This document shows, in pieces, positions 44,800 to 53,661 of a DNA stretch of 64,000 nt. The position numbers were made by a program, and so were the translations under genes. Positions within the stretch are counted from its first letter, which is position 1, and every line of letters starts with the position of its first letter. The notes under the pieces are model-generated. The model made no database searches, had not been told where the DNA came from, and worked only from the letters and a program-made list of their open reading frames with translations. The DNA comes from Flavobacterium azooxidireducens (GTDB taxonomy: Bacteria > Bacteroidota > Bacteroidia > Flavobacteriales > Flavobacteriaceae), in assembly GCF_023195775.1 (NCBI RefSeq), contig NZ_CP096205.1, positions 1,674,001 to 1,738,000 of the forward strand, given 5' to 3'.

Positions 44800-45501
44800 A
44801 TGAGACAAACCACAAGAATATTGACCTTGCTTTTTTTCATCTTGACAATTAGTTCATACGGACAAGTTGACAAGAAAAAAAACTATTTTCCAATTTGGAG
44901 TTTTCATAAGGACAGTATAAACATTCATGGAATTTCTGTTGGACTATGGTCCTTCAACAGTGAGCCGAGACATACAAATACTAACGGAATTAAAATTGAG
45001 TTAATCGGTGTGGGATTAGGAATTCCTTTGATACCAAGAAGCCCCATTGTTAAAACAGATAGTTTATTTATAAAATTAAAGAAAGAACCATTATCCGAGA
45101 GAATAAACGGACTAAATTTATCTGCATCAGGTTCTGTTTGTCACTGTTTGACGAATGGCTTGACTGCGGGTTATATTGGACAAATACATTTTCAAGTTAA
45201 TGGAATCTCAACATCTCTTTTTATGAACTTTACACAAAAACATAATGGAGTAATGGCTGCGTTTTTTAATGACGCATACTATATGAACGGTTTACAAGTT
45301 GGTTTTATAAACAATGGTTACAAAACTAAGGGACTTCAAATTGGAATGTTTGGCAACAACACTAGTGAAATGAAAGGGCTTCAAATCGGACTTTACAATA
45401 AATCAAAGAAACTTAAGGGGCTTCAAATCGGACTTTGGAATGTTAACCAAAAACGAAAATTCCCTATAATTAATTGGAATTTTAAACGAGAGACAGAATA
45501 A
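44800..45501 (+). CDS. Secreted protein with LA_2272-type surface repeats
   Basis: 233 residues with a signal peptide (TISSYGQ). The C-terminal half has repeated units of the form KGLQIGLYN (YMNGLQVGFINN, TKGLQIGMFGNN, MKGLQIGLYNKS, LKGLQIGLWNVN; about 165-220). Such repeats occur in LA_2272-type surface proteins and are predicted to form a beta-barrel or solenoid. It ends with a basic WNFKRETE. GAC codons are common. Third gene of the GAC-rich block. Confidence 0.72.
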   Translation: MRQTTRILTLLFFILTISSYGQVDKKKNYFPIWSFHKDSINIHGISVGLWSFNSEPRHTNTNGIKIELIGVGLGIPLIPRSPIVKTDSLFIKLKKEPLSERINGLNLSASGSVCHCLTNGLTAGYIGQIHFQVNGISTSLFMNFTQKHNGVMAAFFNDAYYMNGLQVGFINNGYKTKGLQIGMFGNNTSEMKGLQIGLYNKSKKLKGLQIGLWNVNQKRKFPIINWNFKRETE

Positions 45502-45653
45502 CGAAATGAAGATCAACATGTACTAATAGCTCTTTGTACCAATTACGAGACCTAGGATTATCTCTATTTTTTCCGAAAACTCAAAAAGTACTTTTATATT
45601 TGGAATAATAAATCATCGCAACTTTTATAATATGTGACATTATCGGAAATACT

Positions 45654-46430
45654 ATGAAACAAATTGCAATACTTATAGCATTACTTTATTCAACACTAAA
45701 TTTAAAAGCACAAGAAGTTAAGTTTAGAGATAATATTGACAAAGACTCGTTGTTTACTATTTCTGTTCAAAAACTTCCGGAACATATGCGTGAGGAGTAT
45801 ATAAAAGTATATAATGAAGGAAAAGAGCACGAAAAAGAATTTTTACTTCTTATGATATCTATGCCGAGAAGTAGTAAACAAGAATTGATTACCAATTATG
45901 AAAACAAAAAAAGTGAAATTCTAACTCTAAAAAGTGAATATCAAAAGTTGGTTCCTAAAAATTATATTGTTGAAATTGAATTTGAACCAGAAAGTAAAAT
46001 ATTAACAACAAACGAAGAAATTACAATTAAGATTTACAAGAAAAAGGACGAAGAGAAAAACAGCGAAGGCAATGAAGTAGAAAGAAATGATGGATTTGAA
46101 GTAGTTTCACAAAATTGGAATTTAAAACCCGAATCGAAAGAACTTGAAGATGTTTTACTATCAATAAATTGGACAAGTCAAACTATATCTGAAATAAAAA
46201 AACTTCTTAAAGATGCAAACTGTATTTCTATTGAAAGTGGAATGACAACAACAATCGGGTATGCTAGAAGTGGAATGGGAAAATATTTTTATAAAGTTTT
46301 TGATGAAATACTAACTTCTGAACAAAAAGAAGAATATAATGATGGTTGTCAATATATTTTCTATAAAGAAAATATTGTTCTTGAATTTGGTGGTGGAGCA
46401 ATTGGACCACAGTGTTTTGAACGTGAATGA
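45654..46430 (+). CDS. Hypothetical secreted protein
   Basis: 258 residues with a signal peptide (cleavage after LNLKAQ). The mature chain is charged with a central Lys/Glu segment (KKKDEEKNSEGNEVERNDGFE) and a C-terminal part ending GGGAIGPQCFERE. No family recognised. Preceded by a 152-bp AT-rich gap with no feature seen. Confidence 0.65.
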   Translation: MKQIAILIALLYSTLNLKAQEVKFRDNIDKDSLFTISVQKLPEHMREEYIKVYNEGKEHEKEFLLLMISMPRSSKQELITNYENKKSEILTLKSEYQKLVPKNYIVEIEFEPESKILTTNEEITIKIYKKKDEEKNSEGNEVERNDGFEVVSQNWNLKPESKELEDVLLSINWTSQTISEIKKLLKDANCISIESGMTTTIGYARSGMGKYFYKVFDEILTSEQKEEYNDGCQYIFYKENIVLEFGGGAIGPQCFERE

Positions 46431-46557
46431 AAACTTTTTGTAACTTAGGCTGTGTATTTACTCCTATCTAAATTTGTCCTAAGTTGAGATGAAAATCATT
46501 GAAATCACTAACTTCTTAAACATGAAAAACTGTTTCTTTAAATAATACACCTTAACT

Positions 46558-47097
46558 ATGAGTCGACTAGTCTGTTTGTTATTAATTATGCTTGTCAGTT
46601 GCAATTCGAATCAAATAAAAGAGATAGAAGTGCTTTCGTATTATGATCAGGCAAGAAATTATGAAATTTACTCTTCTATTGATGTTAACGGGTTTGCTCA
46701 AGTACTTTCTAAAAACGAACTATCAAATCGAATTGATAATTATCAAACCACAATTAGAAAGAGTTTAATGGATTCCATTTTAAATGAATGCCAAACTATT
46801 ACCGATGAAAGCTTTCACTTTAAACCTTCTAAGAAAATTTGGTATTGCGGTCTCAATCATACTGTAAGGATTACTTATAAAGATGGTAATAAATACGATT
46901 TTCAATATCTTTATCCATATGAAGGGAATAAACAGTTTATACCTTTTCAGTTATTATTTATGCAAATTCGAAGCGATTCACTAAATGCATCAAGACTAAA
47001 TAGTGGTCAACAAGGGAAATTATTTCTTAAGCAAAATAATTTGTCATTGTTTTCAACAACACAAGATTCAATTAAGAATTTAAAATATTTAAAATAA
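46558..47097 (+). CDS. Hypothetical lipoprotein
   Basis: 179 residues with a lipobox-like LVSC (C15) after a short hydrophobic N-terminus. No family recognised; GAT-rich codons like the core genome, unlike the block at 44.1-45.5 kb. Followed by a 275-bp intergenic stretch. Confidence 0.65.
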   Translation: MSRLVCLLLIMLVSCNSNQIKEIEVLSYYDQARNYEIYSSIDVNGFAQVLSKNELSNRIDNYQTTIRKSLMDSILNECQTITDESFHFKPSKKIWYCGLNHTVRITYKDGNKYDFQYLYPYEGNKQFIPFQLLFMQIRSDSLNASRLNSGQQGKLFLKQNNLSLFSTTQDSIKNLKYLK

Positions 47098-47372
47098 CAT
47101 AAATAATTACTCCTGTTTAATATCGGTTTGAATCAATATCGAAAACTTTGTGAGATAATTTTTTCGATGATGCAATTGTATTTCTGTTTCCTTTTTACAC
47201 ACATCCAACCATAATTACCCACCTTTTACCCACTTTACGAAAAATTGAACGTTCAGCACAAATGCTTTCCAACCCTTTATTTTAGTAGTTAAATTGATTA
47301 TGACAAACGGTTTTGACTCTTTTGGAATGGTTTTGACATACTTAATTGTAAACAACACAAAAAACTATTATT

Positions 47373-47690
47373 ATGAAAAATTTAATTTTAACTACAGCAT
47401 TCGTTCTAGCTACTTTTTCAACTTTTGCTACAACAAACAACAACACAAATGAAATCGTTAATACCGTAGCTATTGACAAGGACTACAAAGAAATTTCGGT
47501 TGATCAAGTTCCCCAAGCAGTTAAGGATGCTGTAGCTAAAGATTATGCCGGAGCAACAATTGCAAAAGCATATGTTAACTCTAAAAAGGAATATAAATTA
47601 GACCTTACGGCAGGTGGTGAGAGCAAAACAGTTTTTGCTGACGCAACAGGAAACTGGATTTCAAAAGATACTATCAAAAAAGTAGAATAA
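47373..47690 (+). CDS. Small secreted PepSY-like protein
   Basis: 105 residues. Signal peptide (ATFSTFA), then a domain with YKEISVDQVPQAVKDAVAKDYAGATIAKAYVNSKKEYKLDL that matches the PepSY-like/BLIP-like fold of Bacteroidota small periplasmic proteins. It stands upstream of an NtrC-type regulator on the same strand, and a hybrid kinase is convergent. Role unknown; possibly a sensed periplasmic component. Confidence 0.75.
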   Translation: MKNLILTTAFVLATFSTFATTNNNTNEIVNTVAIDKDYKEISVDQVPQAVKDAVAKDYAGATIAKAYVNSKKEYKLDLTAGGESKTVFADATGNWISKDTIKKVE

Positions 47691-47735
47691 GAAAAAGTGT
47701 AGTAATAATCCCCAAAACAAGTATTTGTTGACTCT

Positions 47736-47766
47736 AAAAGAGGTTGTGTAAAACAGCCTCTTTTTT
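47736..47766 (+). terminator. Intrinsic terminator after the PepSY-like gene
   Basis: 12-bp stem AAAAGAGGTTGT / ACAGCCTCTTTT with one T-G pair, loop GTAAA, followed by T. It separates the small gene from the regulator at 47837. Confidence 0.85.
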
Positions 47767-47836
47767 ATATTTAAATAAATTTTAAGAAAACTTTAAACAG
47801 AATCGCTTAAATTAGCTTTCAACCTAAGCTCAACTA

Positions 47837-49177
47837 ATGAAAAAAATTTTATTGATAGAAGATGACATCGCCTTTTGTAAAATGGTGAGCAATTTTCTGT
47901 CTAAAAACAACTATAACGTTTCTACTGCTTACTCTGCCAACGAAGCGAGAACCCTTGTGAAAGACACTGATTTTGATTTGATTATGTGCGATATTCGCCT
48001 TCCGGATAGCGACGGAATTGAATTGATGGCCGAGTTTAAATTGATAAATCCTACTATTCCGATTGTGTTGATGACCGGTTATGCCGACGTGACTACAGCA
48101 GTGAAAGCGATGAAAAGAGGTGCTTCGGATTATATTTCGAAACCGTTTGTGCCGGAAGAAGTGCTTCTTGTGCTTTCGAATGCATTGAACAAACCTGCAG
48201 AAAAAAAGACTGGTGCACCCGCAACCCATACAACCAAAAGTGTGCAAAAAGAACGCGATTTTGTTTCGGGAATCAGTGCGGTTTCAAAAACATTGTTGAC
48301 GCATATTCAATTGGTTAGTCCAACGAATTTATCGGTTTTAATAAATGGTGAAAGCGGAACCGGGAAAGAAGTGGTTGCGAAAGAAGTTCATAAATTGAGT
48401 AATCGAAATAAAGCTCCGTTTATTGCGGTGGATTGTGGTGCGATTCCGAAAGAACTGGCTACGAGCGAGTTTTTTGGACATTTGAAAGGTTCGTTTACCG
48501 GAGCAGTAACAGACAAAATAGGTCACTTTGAGTCTGCGAATGGCGGGACATTGTTTTTGGATGAGGTTGGAAATTTATCTTACGAAAACCAAATTCAATT
48601 GTTGCGTGCTTTGCAGGAAAGAAAAGTGAAGAAAATTGGAAGTAGCACTGAAGTGGAAGTAGATATTCGCGTAATCGCTGCCACAAATGAAGACCTGAAA
48701 GAAGGCGTAAAAAACGGAACTTTTCGGGAAGATTTGTACCATCGATTGAATGAATTTTCGATTGAAGTGCCAACCTTAGAAGAACGAAAGCAAGATTTAT
48801 TGATGTATGCCGACTTTTTTCTGGACAAAGCCAATGAGCAATTGAATAAAAATGTGTTGGGTTTTTCGCCGGATGTGATTCGGATATTTCAGGCGTATTC
48901 GTGGCCGGGAAATTTACGTGAATTGCAGAATATTATTCGTCGTTCTGCTTTGCTTACGCAAGGAAATCTGATTGAAAAAGATGTTCTTCCGGCTGATTTA
49001 TTTGAAGAACAATCAAAATCGATGGGTGGTTTATCGAAATCAGAAAACGAGAAAGAAATGATTATCAAAGCTCTTAAACTTTGTAACGGAAATAAATCGG
49101 AAGCCGCAAAAATGCTTGAAATTAATCGTAAAACACTTTACAATAAATTGAAATTGTATCAATTAGAGGAGGATTGA
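47837..49177 (+). CDS. Sigma-54-dependent response regulator (NtrC family)
   Basis: 446 residues. REC domain with phosphoacceptor D52 (IMCDIRLPDSDG), AAA+ domain with Walker A GESGTGKE (about 173-180), the sigma-54 contact loop GSFTGA and Walker B GGTLFLDEVG, and a C-terminal Fis-type HTH (NKSEAAKMLEINRKTLYNKL). It activates transcription with RpoN. The 3' end overlaps the convergent hybrid kinase by 15 bases; they are likely partners. Confidence 0.94.
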   Translation: MKKILLIEDDIAFCKMVSNFLSKNNYNVSTAYSANEARTLVKDTDFDLIMCDIRLPDSDGIELMAEFKLINPTIPIVLMTGYADVTTAVKAMKRGASDYISKPFVPEEVLLVLSNALNKPAEKKTGAPATHTTKSVQKERDFVSGISAVSKTLLTHIQLVSPTNLSVLINGESGTGKEVVAKEVHKLSNRNKAPFIAVDCGAIPKELATSEFFGHLKGSFTGAVTDKIGHFESANGGTLFLDEVGNLSYENQIQLLRALQERKVKKIGSSTEVEVDIRVIAATNEDLKEGVKNGTFREDLYHRLNEFSIEVPTLEERKQDLLMYADFFLDKANEQLNKNVLGFSPDVIRIFQAYSWPGNLRELQNIIRRSALLTQGNLIEKDVLPADLFEEQSKSMGGLSKSENEKEMIIKALKLCNGNKSEAAKMLEINRKTLYNKLKLYQLEED

Positions 49178-51586
49178 TTCTTTTTGAAGTAGGGCAATCA
49201 ATTGTATTGATTTTTCTTTTGCTTCGTTAAAAATAGTTTTTATTTCATCCATTGATAATTCAGTTTTTCTACATTCCTCCAACTGTTGAAGTAGCGGAAC
49301 AATTTCTTTGACTTCCAATTGATTTATCATCGGAATCATTCGGTGAGAAATAGAAACGACTGTTCTTGAATCGGAATTTGAAATAGCTTCTTCAATAATC
49401 GCTAAATTGGATGATGTATTTTCGATAAATGCTTTTAAAACTTCTTTGATTGCCACAGCATCATCACCTAGCATAATTCTCAGGTTTTTGAGGTTGTATT
49501 CTTTGGTTGGAATTTCAGTTTGTTCTGCCAAATCGGGTTTCACTGCAATATTTATTTTCAACAAATCACTCAAAGCAGCCAGTAAATCTGCAGAACGATA
49601 GGGTTTATGTAAGATCGCCGAAAAACCATTTTTATAATACACATTCTTGTCTAATTGCGTTTGTCCTGTAATAGCAATCACGGGAATTTCTTTCGGAATT
49701 TGATTGATTAATTCAAAACCACTCATTTTTGGCATTTGAATATCGGAGATTATGGCATCAAATTTTTCGTTTTCCAATGAAGCAATCAGCACTTCAGGAT
49801 CATCAAAAGTACGAACATTGAACTGATAAATTTTTAAAAATTCTGCGGTTAATTGCAACAGCGAAGTATCATCATCTACAACAGCAATAGAAAATTCTTT
49901 CGCTTGCTTATCATCAAATAAAGGAGCTTCTTTTTTAGTTTCTATCATATTGGCAGGCAAAGTTAACCGGAAAGTACTTCCTTTGTTTACTTCACTTTCT
50001 ACAGTTAAATCACCTCTTAAAATTTCGGCTAATTTTTTGCAAATGGTTAACCCTAAACCGGTTCCGCCGTATTTCTTTTCGATGGATTTATCGGCTTGGG
50101 TAAATTCGTTAAAAATTAGATTGAGTTTACTGCTTTCAATTCCGATTCCGCTATCCTGAACGACAATTGTAAGTTGTTTTTGATTGTAATTTGCTGCAAT
50201 TTTGATGAAGCCTTTTTCGGTGAATTTGTAGGCATTTCCGATGAGGTTGCTCAAAATTTGTCGCATTCGCAAAGCATCACTTTCTAACGATAAGTTGGCA
50301 ATCGAATTCAATTCAAATTGAAGCGTTATGGGTTTGGATGGATATAATGATTGAATGCTTTCGGCTACTTCAACAATCAATTTATCCAATTCAAAAACGG
50401 TGTTTTCGAGTTGTATTTTTCCGGCTTCTATTTTAGAAAAATCCAATAAATCATTCACCAATTGATTAATGTAAACCGATGAACTTTTGATGTTGGACAA
50501 ATAATAATTCTGCTTTTCTGTCACGCCGCCAATACCAATTAATTCGCTAAAACCTTGAATAGTGTTGAGCGGCGTTTTTAAATCGTGGCTTACGGTCGCA
50601 ATTAATTGTTCTCTTGCGGAAAGAAGCGATTCGGTTTTCTTTTTTTCTATTTCTAATTGTTTTCTGTACCGTTGATTTTTAAGAAAATCACTTGTAATTA
50701 AAAGGAAAAATAATCCGGTCATTATTAATCCAATTACTGCAGCCGTAGTTAAGATGGAAACGGTTTTTTGCTGAGCTTCTTCTCTGGAAAGATTGTTTAA
50801 ATTGGCTCTTTTGATGACATCCGATTCAAATTCGACTAAAATTTCATTCAGCTTTTGCGAAATAAATAAATCATTTCGGAGCAATTCTATTTCTTTGTTT
50901 TTTTGAGAAGTCGTTTTTGCTTGATTATTTAATCGAACTTCTTCTAAAATTTTCTTAGACGAAACCAGAATGGAATCAATTTGTTTGTCTGTTAACGTGT
51001 TTTCCGATTCTTTGGGGACATTCTCATTGAGATAATCTACATATTCTTGATACACTCTACGTTCGTAGGCAGATAGTTTAGAAGGGTCTATTTTTAAACT
51101 TTCCAATGTGATTTTCCCCATTGATTCTTCAATTCGGGTTAAATCGCTCAAGGCATTCTCAATTGGAAAATAGGAATTTTGGGCTTTATTGATTTTTTTT
51201 AATTCTTCAATATTGGAAACTTTTTGTTGTAAAATAAGTTTTAAACTATCCAAAAGAACAACCTGCTTCTCGTTATCTATTTTTTGTTCAAACGAATCGA
51301 TTGCTGTAATTAATAACTTATTTTGTGCTCCGTATTCTTCAAAATCTTTTTCCAGATTGGTCTGAATGGCAACTCTTCCTAAATTATCAACATCATAAAT
51401 TTTGGAAATTAAAGAGCCTAAACGGATGAGTTTTTGATTTTCTTCCACCGATTGATTTTCATAGTTTGAAAAAAGTTTATTTTCTTTAAATAGAAGGTAA
51501 CCAACCGAAATGACTAAGGCGGCAATCAGTAAATAACTGAGTAAAACTTTAAGTGGAATGAAAGTTGATTTTTGTCCCATACTCAA
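49163..51586 (-). CDS. Hybrid sensor histidine kinase with REC and HPt domains
   Basis: 807 residues. N-terminal membrane segment (about 12-30), a helical extracytoplasmic sensor region, a second membrane helix (about 270-290), HisKA with SHDLKTPLNTIQGF, HATPase with DSGIGIESSKLN and GGTGLGLTICKK, REC with DIQMPKMSG, and a C-terminal HPt (VSISHRMIPMINQLEV). A full phosphorelay in one chain. Convergent with the NtrC-type regulator with a 15-base overlap at the 3' ends. Confidence 0.93.
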   Translation of the reverse strand: MSMGQKSTFIPLKVLLSYLLIAALVISVGYLLFKENKLFSNYENQSVEENQKLIRLGSLISKIYDVDNLGRVAIQTNLEKDFEEYGAQNKLLITAIDSFEQKIDNEKQVVLLDSLKLILQQKVSNIEELKKINKAQNSYFPIENALSDLTRIEESMGKITLESLKIDPSKLSAYERRVYQEYVDYLNENVPKESENTLTDKQIDSILVSSKKILEEVRLNNQAKTTSQKNKEIELLRNDLFISQKLNEILVEFESDVIKRANLNNLSREEAQQKTVSILTTAAVIGLIMTGLFFLLITSDFLKNQRYRKQLEIEKKKTESLLSAREQLIATVSHDLKTPLNTIQGFSELIGIGGVTEKQNYYLSNIKSSSVYINQLVNDLLDFSKIEAGKIQLENTVFELDKLIVEVAESIQSLYPSKPITLQFELNSIANLSLESDALRMRQILSNLIGNAYKFTEKGFIKIAANYNQKQLTIVVQDSGIGIESSKLNLIFNEFTQADKSIEKKYGGTGLGLTICKKLAEILRGDLTVESEVNKGSTFRLTLPANMIETKKEAPLFDDKQAKEFSIAVVDDDTSLLQLTAEFLKIYQFNVRTFDDPEVLIASLENEKFDAIISDIQMPKMSGFELINQIPKEIPVIAITGQTQLDKNVYYKNGFSAILHKPYRSADLLAALSDLLKINIAVKPDLAEQTEIPTKEYNLKNLRIMLGDDAVAIKEVLKAFIENTSSNLAIIEEAISNSDSRTVVSISHRMIPMINQLEVKEIVPLLQQLEECRKTELSMDEIKTIFNEAKEKSIQLIALLQKESILL

Positions 51587-51637
51587 AGATAAAAATAACG
51601 AAAGGTTTTCTTTCTTTAGGAAGTGTTAAAAAAGAAA

Positions 51638-51659
51638 AATCCCGAATTTCTTCGGGATT
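51638..51659. terminator. Intrinsic terminator near the S9 peptidase end
   Basis: 9-bp perfect stem AATCCCGAA / TTCGGGATT with a TTTC loop, between the kinase start and the peptidase stop; it terminates the minus-strand peptidase transcript. Confidence 0.75.
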
Positions 51660-51664
51660 GTATT

Positions 51665-53569
51665 TTATAATGTTTCTTTGAGCCAACCAAAAAATTCACG
51701 TTGCCAAATGATAGCGTTTTGTGGTTTGAGCACCCAGTGATTTTCTTCCGGGAAAAGAATAAATCTACTTTTGATTCCCTGCAATTGAGCGGCTTGAAAT
51801 GCTTCTTGCCCTTGTCCAATTGGCACACGGTAATCTTTTCCACCTTGAATGATAAGGATTGGCGTGTCCCATTTGTTCACCATCTTAACTGGATTGAATT
51901 GGTTGTATGATTTTTGAGCAGCGGCATTGTTGGTTTCCCAATAAGCTCCACCGATGTCCCAATTGGTGAAGAAAACTTCTTCGGTGGTTCCGTACATACT
52001 TTCAAGGTTGAAAACACCGCAATGAGAGATAAATGTTTTGAAGCGTTTGTTGTGCATTCCCGCCAAATAAAACACGGAATAACCGCCGTAACTGGCTCCA
52101 ACAGCACCCAATCGTGATTTATCGACATAGCTTTCTTTGGCTACATCATCAATGGCTGAAAGGTAATCATCCATCACTTGTCCGCCCCAGTCTTTACTGA
52201 TTTGTTCGTTCCATTCTACGCCATGACCAGGCATTCCGCGACGGTTGGGAGCCACAACAACATAACCTTGCGAAGCCATCAAACTGAAATTCCAACGGAA
52301 GGAATAAAATTGTGACAAAGCACCTTGTGGACCACCTTGGCAATATAACAAGGTTGGGTATTTTTTAGTTTTATCGAAGTTAGGAGGAAGAATTACCCAA
52401 ACCAACATTTTCTTGTTATCGGTTGTGGTGACGTATCTTTTTTCAAATTTTGGTAAGGCTAATTTGCTATAGGTTTCATCATTTACTTTGGTCAATTGAA
52501 GCCACGTTTTTTTCTTAAAATCATAAGAAAAAAGTTCTTTGGCGTGATTCATATCGGTTCTGCCAAGAATTACTTTATCTCCTGAAAAACCAACGATATC
52601 TGTCACATCAAAATCTCCGGTAGTAATTTGTCTAACTGTAATTGCAATTCGGGTTAAACCCGGAAAGTTCACTTCAAACAATTGGACGGTTCCGTCAACG
52701 GGAGCGATGAAGTAGATTTTTTTGCCATCTTCACTCCATTTAAAACTGTCAACCGTTCCATCCCAACCGGAAGTTAAATTGATATCCATTCCTTTAAATC
52801 GAACGATGATGTCATTTTTATCGGCTTCAAAACCATCGCGTTTCATTTGTAGCCAAGATAAATCGCCGTTGGGAGAAATGGTGGGATGAGTGTCGTAACC
52901 TAAATTGCTTTCGGTTAAATTTTTAGTGGTTTTTGATTCAAGATTATATTCGTATAAATCGGTGTTTGTTGAAGTAGCATAAGCCGTTCCTGATTTCTTT
53001 TTAGAAACATAAATGATACTTTTTCCGTCTTTTGACCAAACATAATCTTCGTCGCCACCGAATGGTTTTTGAGGAGAATCAAACGGCTCGTCTTTCATTA
53101 TATCAAAAAATGAATCTTCTTTATTCACTTCTGCAAAACCAACGTGGTTATGATTTCCTTCATTCCACGTATCCCAATGGCGGTAGTTTAAGCCGTTGTA
53201 AACCTGAACATCCGATTTGTCTAATTCAGGATAAATGTCTTTTCCATTTATCTTATCAATTTTTACTTCTTTATGTGAAAGGAGGTATTTTCCGTCTGGA
53301 GAAAGATTTTTATCATTTAAAAGTTCTTTGGTTTCAGTAATTTCTGTGGCAACGCCTCCGTTTATTGGAATACTGTAGGTTTTGGAATTCGATTTGTTTT
53401 CTTCTACCGAAGGCGTAGAAACTTTAAAAAGGATACTTTTTCCGTCTTTGGTAATTCCTAAAGGTGATACTCTTCCCAATTTCCACAATGCTTCCGGTGT
53501 CAACACTTGTTGAGCAGTGGCTGCTGTTAATCCCATAAAACAACTTACGATTAAAATTATTTTCTTCAT
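51665..53569 (-). CDS. S9 family peptidase (acylaminoacyl/dipeptidyl type)
   Basis: 634 residues with a signal peptide (GLTAATAQQ). N-terminal beta-propeller of WD40-like repeats (to about 360) and a C-terminal alpha/beta hydrolase with the nucleophile in GAVGASYGGYS (about S493), Asp in GGKDYRVPIG and His in EENHWV. Periplasmic or outer-membrane serine peptidase. Confidence 0.94.
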   Translation of the reverse strand: MKKIILIVSCFMGLTAATAQQVLTPEALWKLGRVSPLGITKDGKSILFKVSTPSVEENKSNSKTYSIPINGGVATEITETKELLNDKNLSPDGKYLLSHKEVKIDKINGKDIYPELDKSDVQVYNGLNYRHWDTWNEGNHNHVGFAEVNKEDSFFDIMKDEPFDSPQKPFGGDEDYVWSKDGKSIIYVSKKKSGTAYATSTNTDLYEYNLESKTTKNLTESNLGYDTHPTISPNGDLSWLQMKRDGFEADKNDIIVRFKGMDINLTSGWDGTVDSFKWSEDGKKIYFIAPVDGTVQLFEVNFPGLTRIAITVRQITTGDFDVTDIVGFSGDKVILGRTDMNHAKELFSYDFKKKTWLQLTKVNDETYSKLALPKFEKRYVTTTDNKKMLVWVILPPNFDKTKKYPTLLYCQGGPQGALSQFYSFRWNFSLMASQGYVVVAPNRRGMPGHGVEWNEQISKDWGGQVMDDYLSAIDDVAKESYVDKSRLGAVGASYGGYSVFYLAGMHNKRFKTFISHCGVFNLESMYGTTEEVFFTNWDIGGAYWETNNAAAQKSYNQFNPVKMVNKWDTPILIIQGGKDYRVPIGQGQEAFQAAQLQGIKSRFILFPEENHWVLKPQNAIIWQREFFGWLKETL

Positions 53570-53617
53570 TTGATAAAAATTTAAAGGCTAAAAGTAACGA
53601 TTTTTTTTCCATAAAAA

Positions 53618-53641
53618 AAGCCACCTCGATGGAGATGGCTT
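53618..53641. terminator. Intrinsic terminator after the reprolysin-like protease gene
   Basis: Stem AAGCCACCTC / GAGATGGCTT with one mismatch and a GATG loop, preceded by A and followed by T on the minus strand. Lies 21 bases past the protease stop codon. Confidence 0.7.
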
Positions 53642-53661
53642 CTAAAAAATTGTATTTTAAA

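Noticed and set aside
47325..47345. Sigma-54 promoter upstream of the PepSY-like gene
   Set aside because: TGG at the -24 side is present, but the -12 GC is replaced, so the match is too weak to annotate.
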